DNA of 40,616 bases from Anaerolineales bacterium (GTDB lineage: Bacteria > Chloroflexota > Anaerolineae > Anaerolineales > UBA6663). Both the position numbers and the translations under genes were made by a program. The DNA lies in NCBI GenBank assembly GCA_016789175.1, contig JAEURK010000170.1:1-40616 (forward strand). Direction: 5' to 3'. Of this stretch, positions 4,870 through 14,461 are shown piece after piece. How positions within the stretch are numbered: the stretch's first letter is position 1; each line of letters begins with the position of its first letter. The notes below the pieces were generated by a model. The model had not been told where the DNA came from. It saw nothing but the letters and a program-made list of their open reading frames with translations, and ran no database searches.

Positions 4870-6204
4870 ATGCAGATCCCGGAACGCCGCCGGGTGTTGC
4901 AGACCCAGATCCGCGACGTCGACTGCGTCGTCTACAACATCGGTCAGCTGGCGACGGTGGCCGCCGAGGCGCTTGACGGCCTGGGCCTGGTGAAACAGGC
5001 CGCCCTGGCTGCGCAGGGCGGTCGGATCGTGTGGATCGGCCCGACCAGCGATTGGCATCTGCGCGTTTCACCGACCCAGGGCGCGACCCTGATCGACGCG
5101 CAGCGCCGGCTGGTGACGCCCGGCTTCGTCGACAGCCATACCCACCTGGTGCATGCCGGGCAACGGGCTGCCGAATTTCACCAGCGCCTGAGCGGCGTGG
5201 ACTACGCGGCTCAGTTGGCCGAAGCCGACTCGTCGGACGCGCGACAGTTGCGCGGCATCCTCAAGACCGTCCATGCGACGCGGGCCGAAAACGAGTTCGC
5301 GTTGGCCGCCAGCGCGCAACGCCGGCTGCGTTCGGCCGTGGCGCATGGCACCACCACACTCGAGATCAAAACCGGATACGGTCTGAGCCTGGCCGCCGAA
5401 GGCGCGCTGTTGAACGCGATCGGGCGGCTGCAGCATCGCGGCCCGCGTGTGTTGGCGACCTTCCTCGGCGCGCATACCGTGCCGGAGGAGTATCGCGACC
5501 GCCGTGCCGCGTACGTGCGGCTGGTGATCGACGAAATGCTGCCGGCCTTCGCCGGCCGCGCAGACTTCTGTGACATCTTCGTCGAAGCGCAGGCCTTTTC
5601 GGTGGACGAGGCCCGGCGCATCCTGACCGCTGCGCGCGGCCTCGGCTATCGGCTCAAGCTGCACGTCGAGCAACTCTCACATCAGGGTGGGGCGCAGCTG
5701 GCGGCCGAGTTGGGCGCGACCTCGGCCGACCACCTCGACTTCTGCACGCGCGACGATGCGCTGGCGTTGGCAAAGGCCGGCACCGTCGCGACTTTGCTAC
5801 CGAACTGCTCGATGACCCTGCGGACGGCGTACCCCAATGCACGTCTGTTCCTGGAAGCCGGCTGCACGCTGGCGTTGGCGACCGACTACAACCCGGGCAC
5901 GGCGCCGAGTGAGAACATGCAGCTGGTCGTCGCGTTGGCCGTGCTGCGGATGGGGTTGAGCCCGACCGAAGCGTTGCGTGCCGCGACGCTCGGCGGCGCC
6001 GCCGCGCTCGGCTTAAGCCACGAGATCGGCAGCCTCGAGGTCGGCAAGGCCGCCGACCTGCTGATCTGGGAGGCCGAAGACGCGCTCGAAATGGGGTATC
6101 ACCTGGGCACCAACCGGGTTGAGACCGTGGTCGTGGGCGGCCGTGTCTTGCACACCCTCAGCGCCCAGACGCCCTGGGCGCCCGACACTGCGGCGGGATT
6201 CTAA
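4870..6204 (+). CDS. hutI: Imidazolonepropionase
   Basis: Hydrolyses 4-imidazolone-5-propanoate to N-formimino-L-glutamate, the third step of histidine breakdown, as a cytoplasmic metal-dependent amidohydrolase. The first metal motif is FVDSHTHLVHAGQRAAEF (HxH, about residues 80-97). Other signatures are MTLE-type ATTLEIKTGYGLS, FLGAHTVPEEY, KLHVEQLSHQGG, SADHLDF and LATDYNPGTAPSENMQLV. The C-terminus shows the amidohydrolase beta-sandwich return (KAADLLIWE...VVGGRVL). The length of 444 is slightly long for the family because of about 20 extra N-terminal residues. The pathway order is broken, since the step between HutH and HutI (urocanase) is not encoded beside them. Confidence 0.95.
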   Translation: MQIPERRRVLQTQIRDVDCVVYNIGQLATVAAEALDGLGLVKQAALAAQGGRIVWIGPTSDWHLRVSPTQGATLIDAQRRLVTPGFVDSHTHLVHAGQRAAEFHQRLSGVDYAAQLAEADSSDARQLRGILKTVHATRAENEFALAASAQRRLRSAVAHGTTTLEIKTGYGLSLAAEGALLNAIGRLQHRGPRVLATFLGAHTVPEEYRDRRAAYVRLVIDEMLPAFAGRADFCDIFVEAQAFSVDEARRILTAARGLGYRLKLHVEQLSHQGGAQLAAELGATSADHLDFCTRDDALALAKAGTVATLLPNCSMTLRTAYPNARLFLEAGCTLALATDYNPGTAPSENMQLVVALAVLRMGLSPTEALRAATLGGAAALGLSHEIGSLEVGKAADLLIWEAEDALEMGYHLGTNRVETVVVGGRVLHTLSAQTPWAPDTAAGF

Positions 6205-6356
6205 CCGTCGACCTGACAGGTCCACCTGCGTTTTGCGGGTTTTCAAGCGCTTCCAGAATCGGTAACCGCGCGAATCGGGCTCAAACTCTAACCTGCAGGG
6301 CGAAACTAATCCGACAAATCGAGTAAACTTCGCGGACCCCATTCTCAGGAGGTTGT

Positions 6357-7787
6357 GTGTCCACGAAGAACGCCGCTCGTCTGCCTTTGCGCCCGTCGCG
6401 GGCCTGGCTGATCGGTCTGGCTTCGCTGATCGCCGGCTGCCAGGCCCTGACCCCGTCACTGGCGCCGACCGCTACCCCGTTGGCCGAGCCGCGCGCGGTG
6501 GCGGGTGGGCCGACCCTTCTGCGGGCCGATATTCAGGCCCGACGTGTGACCGACCTGGACGGCGGCGCCATCCAGCTTGCGTACAACCCGGCCGACGAAA
6601 AGATCTATGCCCTGCATCCTACCCAGGGCCTGTTCCGTGTGACCCCCTCGGATGGCGCGGTGAACCTGGCTGCGGAAGCCGGCTCGATCACGGACCAGGG
6701 TTACCTGGCCGGGTTGGCCATCGGCCGCGACGGCATCGTCTACATCAGCGCCAACTTCACGGAGGGCGCCACCACCCAGGCCGTGATCCGGCGCGGCCGG
6801 CCGGCCGGCACCGGCTACGCCTGGGAGACCCTGGCCCGCACGGAGCCGTATCCGATCAGCGCCACGCCGTTCGATCACGTCTTCAACGGTTTGGCCGTCA
6901 GCCCGGATGACCGATATCTGTTCGTCAACAGCGGCTCGCGCACCGACCACGGCGAGGTCGAAGACAACGCCGGCCAGGCGCCGGGCGCCCGTGAACTGCC
7001 GCTGACCAGCGCCATCTTCCGGCTGCCGACCGACGCGCAGGAGCTGGTGCTCCCCAACGACGCAGCGGCGTTGGACGCGCTCGGCGTGGTCTTCGCCCGC
7101 GGTACCCGCAACGCCTATGCCTTGGCCTTTGCGCCCAACGGCGATCTGTTCGCGACCGACAACGGGCCGGATGCCGACTACCCCGACGAGTTGAACTGGA
7201 TCCAGCAAGGCAACCACTACGGCTTCCCGTGGCGCTTCGGCGACAAGGATAATGCTCAGCGCTCGCCGGATTACGACCCAACGCAAGACAGGCTGCTCAG
7301 CTCAGACTTCACAGCCGTTCAGACCGACAAATACGCGAACGACCCCGACTTTCCGGCGCCACCCGGGCCGTTTACCGACCCGGTCGCCAACCTCGGGCCT
7401 GCCGCCGCGCAGTACCGCGCGCTCGACGGCAGCCAGCAGGACGCAACCGCGAATGGCGAGCGTCTGTATACGTTTACGCCGCATCGCTCACCGCTGGGCC
7501 TGGTGTTCGCCACCGGCGACGCGTTGCCTGCCGATCTGCGTCCGAGTTCCGACACCCTCGCCGCCTTCGTGCTCAGCTGGGGCGCGGCCGGTGGCTCGTT
7601 GAGCGATAAGGGCCAGGATCTGCTCTTCCTGCGCCTGCGTCGAGAAGGCGACGGGTACGTGGCCGAGACCGTTCAGCTTGCTCGGGACTTCGTCCTGCCG
7701 ATCGACGCCGTGCTGATCGACCAGCGGCTGTATGTGCTCGAGTACGGCGGGTCGAGCAACCTGTGGGAGCTGACGTTCGGAGAATGA
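6357..7787 (+). CDS. Glucose/sorbosone dehydrogenase-family beta-propeller lipoprotein
   Basis: Starts at GTG 6357, seven bases after AGGAGG. The N-terminus is a lipoprotein signal (LIGLASLIAGC, modified Cys about residue 28) followed by a Thr/Pro-rich linker (SLAPTATPLAEP), so the protein should be anchored outside the membrane. The rest reads as a PQQ-type sugar dehydrogenase propeller: NGLAVSPDDRYLFVNSGSRT (about 180-199), RGTRNAYALAFAPNGDLFAT, DNGPDADYPDELNWIQQG and YGFPWRFGD, typical of the family active-site blade. The exact sugar or aldehyde substrate, and whether PQQ is bound, cannot be told. It follows hutI by 152 bp with its own ribosome site and a possible -10 (TAAACT near 6322), so it is probably a separate unit. 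Confidence 0.82.
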   Translation: MSTKNAARLPLRPSRAWLIGLASLIAGCQALTPSLAPTATPLAEPRAVAGGPTLLRADIQARRVTDLDGGAIQLAYNPADEKIYALHPTQGLFRVTPSDGAVNLAAEAGSITDQGYLAGLAIGRDGIVYISANFTEGATTQAVIRRGRPAGTGYAWETLARTEPYPISATPFDHVFNGLAVSPDDRYLFVNSGSRTDHGEVEDNAGQAPGARELPLTSAIFRLPTDAQELVLPNDAAALDALGVVFARGTRNAYALAFAPNGDLFATDNGPDADYPDELNWIQQGNHYGFPWRFGDKDNAQRSPDYDPTQDRLLSSDFTAVQTDKYANDPDFPAPPGPFTDPVANLGPAAAQYRALDGSQQDATANGERLYTFTPHRSPLGLVFATGDALPADLRPSSDTLAAFVLSWGAAGGSLSDKGQDLLFLRLRREGDGYVAETVQLARDFVLPIDAVLIDQRLYVLEYGGSSNLWELTFGE

Positions 7788-7803
7788 CGCCGGGGGCCGT
7801 GCC

Positions 7804-8439
7804 CTAACGCAGCAGTGCCGCAATCGCCTGGCGGACGTCGTCTTGCGGGCGAAACAGGACACCGTGCAGGCCCAGATCGTTGGCGGCCGCGATGTTCTCA
7901 GCGAAGTCGTCGACGAAGATCGCTTCCTGCGGGCGGACGCCGAGCTGGTCGAGCACAGAGTGGAAACTGGCCGGCGCCGGCTTGGCCAGTTGAATCTCTT
8001 GCGAATAGACGATCACGTCGAAGACGCTGGCGTTGATGTGTGGGGCATGGCGCCTGGGCATCCAGTCCCAGGCGTTGCTGAGGATGCCGGTCTGATATCG
8101 GGGGCGCAGTGCGCCGATCCAGGCGATCAGGTCGACGTCGTAGCGGTCACCCGCCCAGAAATCCTCCTCGAGCTGGGCCAGTTCGGCGCCCGCCAACCCG
8201 AGGTGGTCGCCGACATAGCGCCAGACGTCGGCTGTGGTGGCGCGCCCGACCGTAGCCTCGCTCGCGACCGGATTGTCGAAGACCAACCTGGCCAGGCCCC
8301 AATCCGGCAGACCAAAGCGGGCTTCCCAGATTCGGCGAGACGTGAGATCCTCGGTGCGCACCAGGACGCCGCCGATGTCGAAGATGACGGCCTTAATGGC
8401 GGGCGGGTTTGAGCCAGTGGGATGGGGCGATGAAGTCAT
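7804..8439 (-). CDS. HAD-superfamily hydrolase (HAD-IA type)
   Basis: A 211-residue haloacid-dehalogenase-fold protein. Motif I is FDIGGVLV (about residues 19-26), where the general-acid Asp of the usual DxD is Gly, as in the DIGGV/DLGNV branch that includes YihX-like sugar-phosphate phosphatases. Motif II is GILSNAWD (about 117-124), motif III the Lys in IQLAKPAPASF, and motif IV IFVDDFAENI. The helical cap lies between I and II. It is probably a small phosphatase of unknown substrate. It converges on the propeller gene with only 16 bp between stops and is divergent from the small membrane-protein gene. Confidence 0.85.
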   Translation of the reverse strand: MTSSPHPTGSNPPAIKAVIFDIGGVLVRTEDLTSRRIWEARFGLPDWGLARLVFDNPVASEATVGRATTADVWRYVGDHLGLAGAELAQLEEDFWAGDRYDVDLIAWIGALRPRYQTGILSNAWDWMPRRHAPHINASVFDVIVYSQEIQLAKPAPASFHSVLDQLGVRPQEAIFVDDFAENIAAANDLGLHGVLFRPQDDVRQAIAALLR

Positions 8440-8490
8440 AGTGCGGATTGTACTGCGAGCTCACGACGAGCACGCCTCTGGAGGGACTTT

Positions 8491-8760
8491 ATGCTGAACA
8501 TCAATATGCCCGGGATCTTCATGTTTGTTTTGGGCGGGGTGGTCGCCGGCATCGGTTTGTGGTTGCGGGTGCCGGATGTTTTCGTCATGCTGGCGATCGG
8601 GGCCGCGCTGGTGTTGGCGGACCTGATCTGGCGGGCGCGCAGCTTCGGCTCGGCCGGGTGGCTGACGAACCGCGCGTTCGGTGGCAGCCTCTCGATCTTG
8701 CCGATGTGGGCCGTTGGCCTGATTGTGCTCACCATCAACGCTGTGCGAATGCTGGCCTAG
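8491..8760 (+). CDS. Small membrane protein (89 aa)
   Basis: A hydrophobic protein with about three membrane segments: residues about 6-24 (PGIFMFVLGGVVAGIGLWL), 29-46 (VFVMLAIGAALVLADLIW) and 68-87 (ILPMWAVGLIVLTINAVRML). A short positively charged loop (RARSFGSAGW) separates the second and third. It is preceded by GGAGGG at good distance. No family recognised. The gene stands alone between a HAD gene and the SpoIIAA-like gene. Confidence 0.68.
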   Translation: MLNINMPGIFMFVLGGVVAGIGLWLRVPDVFVMLAIGAALVLADLIWRARSFGSAGWLTNRAFGGSLSILPMWAVGLIVLTINAVRMLA

Positions 8761-8769
8761 GAAATGAAA

Positions 8770-8792
8770 GCGCGCCGGACAAGCCGGCGCGC
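8770..8792 (-). terminator. Terminator hairpin after the SpoIIAA/STAS-like gene
   Basis: Perfect 9-bp stem GCGCGCCGG/CCGGCGCGC with a 5-nt loop, followed on the minus strand by TTTCATTT. It serves the leftward gene ending at 8824 and may also stop the rightward small membrane-protein gene. Confidence 0.65.
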
Positions 8793-8823
8793 AGGATGTT
8801 CGCTTGGCCTGACGTCGGGGCGC

Positions 8824-9243
8824 TTACTGCGCCTCGAGCCACTTCATGGCCTCATCGGGGTCCGAGAAGAAACGGGCGTTGATGCCGGCCGACATGTATT
8901 CCTTGACGACCCGATCCATCGCCATTTTACCGAGCACTTTCTCGGGCTGAACGATCGCCCAGTGCTTCCACCCGGCCTGCATGGTCTGGGGCGTCCAATT
9001 GGTCTGGGCCCACTCCAGATCTTCCTTCGACAGGGCGGTGTTGCTCCGATCGTCCGACAACCACTTCGTGGCCTTGTGCTTGCGGATCAGCTCGGTGCCG
9101 GTCAACAGGAAGTCGCGGAACTCCTTGCCAAACGTGAATTTCTTGATCTGATGGTGCACGATCTTGGTATCAGCGTGATACCACATGGTGAAGGCCGGTG
9201 TATCAGCAACGACGATCGTTTGAGTGGCGGTGGCGGTCGACAT
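8824..9243 (-). CDS. SpoIIAA/STAS-like domain protein
   Basis: A 139-residue soluble protein. After a short Thr/Ala start it reads TMWYHADTKIVHHQIKKF, then GKEFRDFLLTGTELIRKHKA, KWLSDDRSNTALSKEDLEWA and a C-terminal FFSDPDEAMKWLEAQ. The last element, with the preceding LIRKHKATKWLSDDR strand, resembles SpoIIAA-like proteins (STAS/SEC14-type fold) found singly in many bacteria. The function of these stand-alone domains is unknown. Start at the ATG complementary to 9241-9243 with GAGGAG upstream; its own terminator hairpin lies at 8770-8792. Confidence 0.6.
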   Translation of the reverse strand: MSTATATQTIVVADTPAFTMWYHADTKIVHHQIKKFTFGKEFRDFLLTGTELIRKHKATKWLSDDRSNTALSKEDLEWAQTNWTPQTMQAGWKHWAIVQPEKVLGKMAMDRVVKEYMSAGINARFFSDPDEAMKWLEAQ

Positions 9244-9394
9244 GGAAAGGCTCCTCAGTCTAGGGCCGGGGCATCCCCCGGCATGGAAACGGTGGATAAC
9301 CCTTTCATAACACTTCGACGCCGGCGGCGCAGTAAAGTCCGCGCTAATTCACGCTATTTTTGGCGCCTCTTCGGCCCTGGCCGGGAGGACAGAC

Positions 9395-9451
9395 GAGCGA
9401 CGGGCGTGACACAGATCGGGATTCGCCCGACCCGCGCCACGCCCGCCGCTC
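9395..9451. terminator. Long two-tier hairpin downstream of the PLP enzyme gene
   Basis: Arms 9395-9408 and 9438-9451 pair over 14 bp with one mismatch, and inside is TCGGG-ATTCG-CCCGA (9416-9430). No T-run follows. It lies just past the 3' end of the cystathionine synthase-like gene, so transcript-end protection or termination is likely. Confidence 0.45.
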
Positions 9452-9487
9452 GCCTTCGATGTTGCCGCAGCCCGCGCGGTTGCGCGC

Positions 9488-10882
9488 TCAGGCGGTGTGG
9501 GTCGACCGCGCCAACGCGCGGTCAAGGTCCGCCAGGATGTCGTCCGGGTGCTCGGCGCCAACGCTCAACCGGATCGCGTGGGCCGGGACCGCTGCCAGCG
9601 CGCGCCCGGTGTCGCCCTGCTGCTGGTGCGTGGAGATGGCCGGAATGGTGGCCACGCTCTTGGACTTGCCCAGGTCGGTGGCCCGCCAGATCAGCTCCAG
9701 GCCGTCGAAGGCCGCGCGCGCCGCAGCCACGCCGCCCTTGACCGTGAAGCTCAGCAGGTGTCCGTAACGGTTGACCGGCAGGCCGTCGTCGCCGCCGTCG
9801 ACCAACCACATGTAGCGCCGGGCGACGGCGTGTCCGGGATCGCCCTCAAGCCCTGGATAGGAGACTGCTTCGACTTGCGGGTGCTCGCTCAGGAAGCGCG
9901 CCACCTGGAGCGCATGGCGGCTCATGTGCTCGACCCGGCCGCGCAGGGTCCGTAGATCGTTGATCGTCATCAGCGCGGCAAACGGGCTGAGTGTTGGGCC
10001 ATGATCGCGCAGCGAAAGCCCCTTGATCGCCATGGCGAAGTTCGCGCGCAGACCGTCGTCGCCGACCCGGCTGGGGATATTGTGGCGGGCGATGATCGCG
10101 CCGCCGATCGCAAAGCCGCTGGAAGTCATGGCTTTGCTGAGCGAGTGCACGACAATGTCCGCGCCGTGCGCGAGCGGGCGCAGCAAGGCCGGCGTCGCGA
10201 CGGTCGAGTCGACGATGAGGGGGATGCCATGCGCATGCGCGATCTCGGCCAGGCCGGCGATGTCGAATACGCCCAACCCGGGGTTGCTGGGCATCTCGCC
10301 GAACACAAAACGGGTGCCGGCGTCGATCCGCTTGGCCCAGGCGTTCAGGTCGAGTTCATCCGTCACCCAGCGCACGTCGATGCCGCGCTCCGCGGCATAG
10401 CGGCTGAAGAGCATGAACGTGCCGCCATAGCACTTGGCGCTGGCGACGAGGTTGATCGGGCCGGGGTTGTGGGTCTGATTCAGAAAGGCGTCGGTGGCCA
10501 GGAAGACAGCGGCCATCCCGCTGCCCATGACGCAGGCGCTGACCTCGCCGGACACGCCGTAGCCCTCGAGCAGAGCCAGGGTCTCCTCAAGGTAGTGCAG
10601 GGTGGGGTTGGCGATCCGGGCGTAGGTCCAGGAGGGCATCAGGTAGGCGAGGGCAGCCTCCATGTGGTCACTGTTCTCGAAATGCTGAGCCGGGCTGAAG
10701 TAGGCGGGCTCGTTGATGCTCCCATGCTGCATCAACGCGGCCTGCATGTCGTACAGGCCATGGACGGCGATGGTGTCGAACCGTTGGGCGCGCATCAGGG
10801 TGCGCCGCTCGGCCTCGACGGCGAGCAGCGCCTGCCCGCGCTCGATCTGGGCCTGTACGCCGGGTGGATAGATCGTGGACAT
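9488..10882 (-). CDS. Cystathionine gamma-synthase-family PLP enzyme
   Basis: A fold-type I PLP enzyme of the Met/Cys trans-sulfuration family, 464 residues. Signatures are the cofactor phosphate loop CVMGSGMAAVFLATDAFL, SAKCYGGTFMLF, the Asp pocket PLIVDSTVATPALLRPL and the Schiff-base lysine in DIVVHSLSKAMTSSG. The C-terminal RLSVGAEHPDDILADLDRAL is typical of gamma-synthase and homocysteine-forming members. I cannot tell cystathionine gamma-synthase, gamma-lyase and O-acylhomoserine sulfhydrylase apart by eye. It is somewhat longer than the usual 380-430 residues. The ATG complementary to 10880-10882 is chosen because GGAGG precedes it; the frame extends further upstream. A GC-rich hairpin at 10920-10953 separates it from the double GNAT gene. 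Confidence 0.85.
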   Translation of the reverse strand: MSTIYPPGVQAQIERGQALLAVEAERRTLMRAQRFDTIAVHGLYDMQAALMQHGSINEPAYFSPAQHFENSDHMEAALAYLMPSWTYARIANPTLHYLEETLALLEGYGVSGEVSACVMGSGMAAVFLATDAFLNQTHNPGPINLVASAKCYGGTFMLFSRYAAERGIDVRWVTDELDLNAWAKRIDAGTRFVFGEMPSNPGLGVFDIAGLAEIAHAHGIPLIVDSTVATPALLRPLAHGADIVVHSLSKAMTSSGFAIGGAIIARHNIPSRVGDDGLRANFAMAIKGLSLRDHGPTLSPFAALMTINDLRTLRGRVEHMSRHALQVARFLSEHPQVEAVSYPGLEGDPGHAVARRYMWLVDGGDDGLPVNRYGHLLSFTVKGGVAAARAAFDGLELIWRATDLGKSKSVATIPAISTHQQQGDTGRALAAVPAHAIRLSVGAEHPDDILADLDRALARSTHTA

Positions 10883-10919
10883 GAGACGCGGCCTCCGTGT
10901 GAGCAAACTCGTTGATATG

Positions 10920-10953
10920 CGCCGGGCCCGGCGACCTGGCCGCCGGGCCGGCA
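10920..10953 (-). terminator. GC-rich hairpin between GNAT gene and PLP enzyme gene
   Basis: GCCGG-CCCGGCG pairs with CGCCGGG-C-CCGGC on the minus strand (about 12 bp with one bulged C). There is no T-run. It could terminate or attenuate read-through from the double GNAT gene into the PLP gene. No SAM riboswitch was recognised. Confidence 0.45.
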
Positions 10954-10986
10954 AATGAACACAACGTCATCGTCTGCGGCGACGCT

Positions 10987-11949
10987 TCAGAGATCAGACA
11001 GCACGAGATCCAGCGCCTGCACGCGTTTATACACCACGAAGCCCAGGCGCTCATACAGGCCAAGCGCACCGGTGGTGTTCTCGGCATCAACCGTCAGCGC
11101 GGCCTGCTGCAACCCGGCCGCCGCAAATCGGCGCAGGCTTTCCTGGATCAAGGCCCGGGCCAGACCACGTCCACGCCAGGGGCGTTGCGTGCCGAGCAAC
11201 CCGATCACGCCCTCCGGGCTCCCGGTGCGCGCATTCTCCTCGGCCGGCACCCGGTTGATGGAATAGGCAACGACGTCCGGGCCGGCGCAGGCGAGCAGGG
11301 TCAGGTCGGATCGGAACCCGGCGGCGCCGAGCACGTGCTCCTCGAACTCGGCCGGGGTCTCGATGACGTAGCCCCAGTGATCGGCGAAGGCCGCGGCATG
11401 CGCGCTCCACAAGGCCGACGACCACTCCGGCGTGAAGGTGCGGAGCGTGATCCCGTTCGGAAGCATCGCCTCCGGCAGCGGCGGTGCGACGTCGCGACGC
11501 ATGCGAAAGTAATAACGAATAGGGCGATAACCGCGCCGCTGCAATCGGTCGATCTCGCCGGTGAGATGGTCGGCCCGCGCGATGCGCAGTCGACGGGTGA
11601 GGCTGCCGCTGAGACGCTCTCGCCCGCGCGCTTCGAGCCAGTCGAGCAAGGCCTCCTCCAACCCCGTTTCGCGCGCGATTGGATCAACGCTATAGGCCAA
11701 AAAAGCGGCGCTGTCGGGGTCAGGGTTGGGGCTGGGGTTGACAAACACGCGCCCAAAACCGTGGAGCGCCCCGTCGGGGCTCGGCAGCACGATTGCGTCA
11801 TGGGCGGGATCGGACCAGGGGTCTTCGAATTCGTGATCGAGATCCGCCAGCGTCTCGCTTGTGGCATTTCCATCGGCCCGGTTGGCCGCCAACAACAGAT
11901 TGAGCAATACGGGGAGGTCGGCGCGCGTCAACGGTCGGAAGCCGCTCAT
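10987..11949 (-). CDS. Tandem double-GNAT acetyltransferase
   Basis: Two GCN5-type acetyltransferase domains in one 320-residue chain. The N-terminal half (residues 1-150) is degenerate. The C-terminal half carries the acetyl-CoA pyrophosphate loop in TQRPWRGRGLARALIQESL (about 252-270, the Q/RxxGxG/A motif) and the conserved TVDAENTTGALGLYERLGF ending. This double architecture is that of mycothiol synthase (MshD)-like proteins and is shared with the genes at 21715 and 23684. The substrate is unknown; since mycothiol is not expected outside actinobacteria, other small-molecule amines are likelier. The stop lies just before the hairpin at 10920-10953, and the gene follows the ABC-F gene by 21 bp. 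Confidence 0.85.
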   Translation of the reverse strand: MSGFRPLTRADLPVLLNLLLAANRADGNATSETLADLDHEFEDPWSDPAHDAIVLPSPDGALHGFGRVFVNPSPNPDPDSAAFLAYSVDPIARETGLEEALLDWLEARGRERLSGSLTRRLRIARADHLTGEIDRLQRRGYRPIRYYFRMRRDVAPPLPEAMLPNGITLRTFTPEWSSALWSAHAAAFADHWGYVIETPAEFEEHVLGAAGFRSDLTLLACAGPDVVAYSINRVPAEENARTGSPEGVIGLLGTQRPWRGRGLARALIQESLRRFAAAGLQQAALTVDAENTTGALGLYERLGFVVYKRVQALDLVLSDL

Positions 11950-11970
11950 GATGATCCCCCTGTGCGGTGA

Positions 11971-14007
<2,037 letters not shown>

Positions 14008-14039
14008 GGGGATTTCGCTCGATCAGACTCAGAACCTTA

Positions 14040-14067
14040 ATTGTAGTCGAAATCGCCCCAGGGCGAA
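14040..14067 (-). promoter_or_regulatory. Possible promoter of the ABC-F gene
   Basis: On the minus strand TACAAT (14045-14040) is preceded by a weak TTCGCC 16 bp upstream, about 33 bp before the ABC-F start codon. Apart from this and the G/C hairpin, the 455-bp gap 14008-14461 shows no gene. Confidence 0.35.
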
Positions 14068-14208
14068 TGCCGGGCGGGCATCTGTGCAGGGCAATCGCAT
14101 CTGGAGTGACGCAGAAGCGGTTTGCCACGAGTTGGGTGCTTTCGTGCCAACGCGTTTCCTGTGAATGTGGCATTATCAGACCGTTCAGCCCCGCCGGGCA
14201 GAAACATG

Positions 14209-14280
14209 CGAAAAACAGGGTAGTGGGGGGTGGGGGGGGGCGGGCCCCCCCCCCCCCCCCCCCCACTACCCTGTTTTTCG
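14209..14280. repeat. Giant hairpin of poly-G/poly-C with AT-rich base
   Basis: CGAAAAACAGGGTAGT (14209-14224) is the exact reverse complement of 14265-14280. Inside, G6-T-G9 (14225-14240) faces an uninterrupted run of 20 C (14245-14264), so about 31 bp can pair with one mismatch. On either strand the stem ends in a T5 run, so it could act as a bidirectional terminator; it lies just past the 3' end of the amine oxidase gene. The G runs could also form a quadruplex. Confidence 0.85.
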
Positions 14281-14461
14281 CCCAACTTCCCGCTGGCTGA
14301 GCAGTAACTCAATCCGCCAGATGCGCGGCAAAAAACGATCCTCGCGATATAGCTGCGATTGACTGGAAATGTGTGTGCATGTACGGCTTCCGGCGGGGCG
14401 GGCGTTTTGGCCTGGCAGGCTCAAGGCATCCCGACCGCGCGGGGCCGTCAAACCAACCGGG

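Noticed and set aside
10883..10986. SAM riboswitch before the trans-sulfuration enzyme gene
   Set aside because: The gap is only about 100 bp and contains one GC-rich hairpin; none of the conserved SAM motifs were seen.
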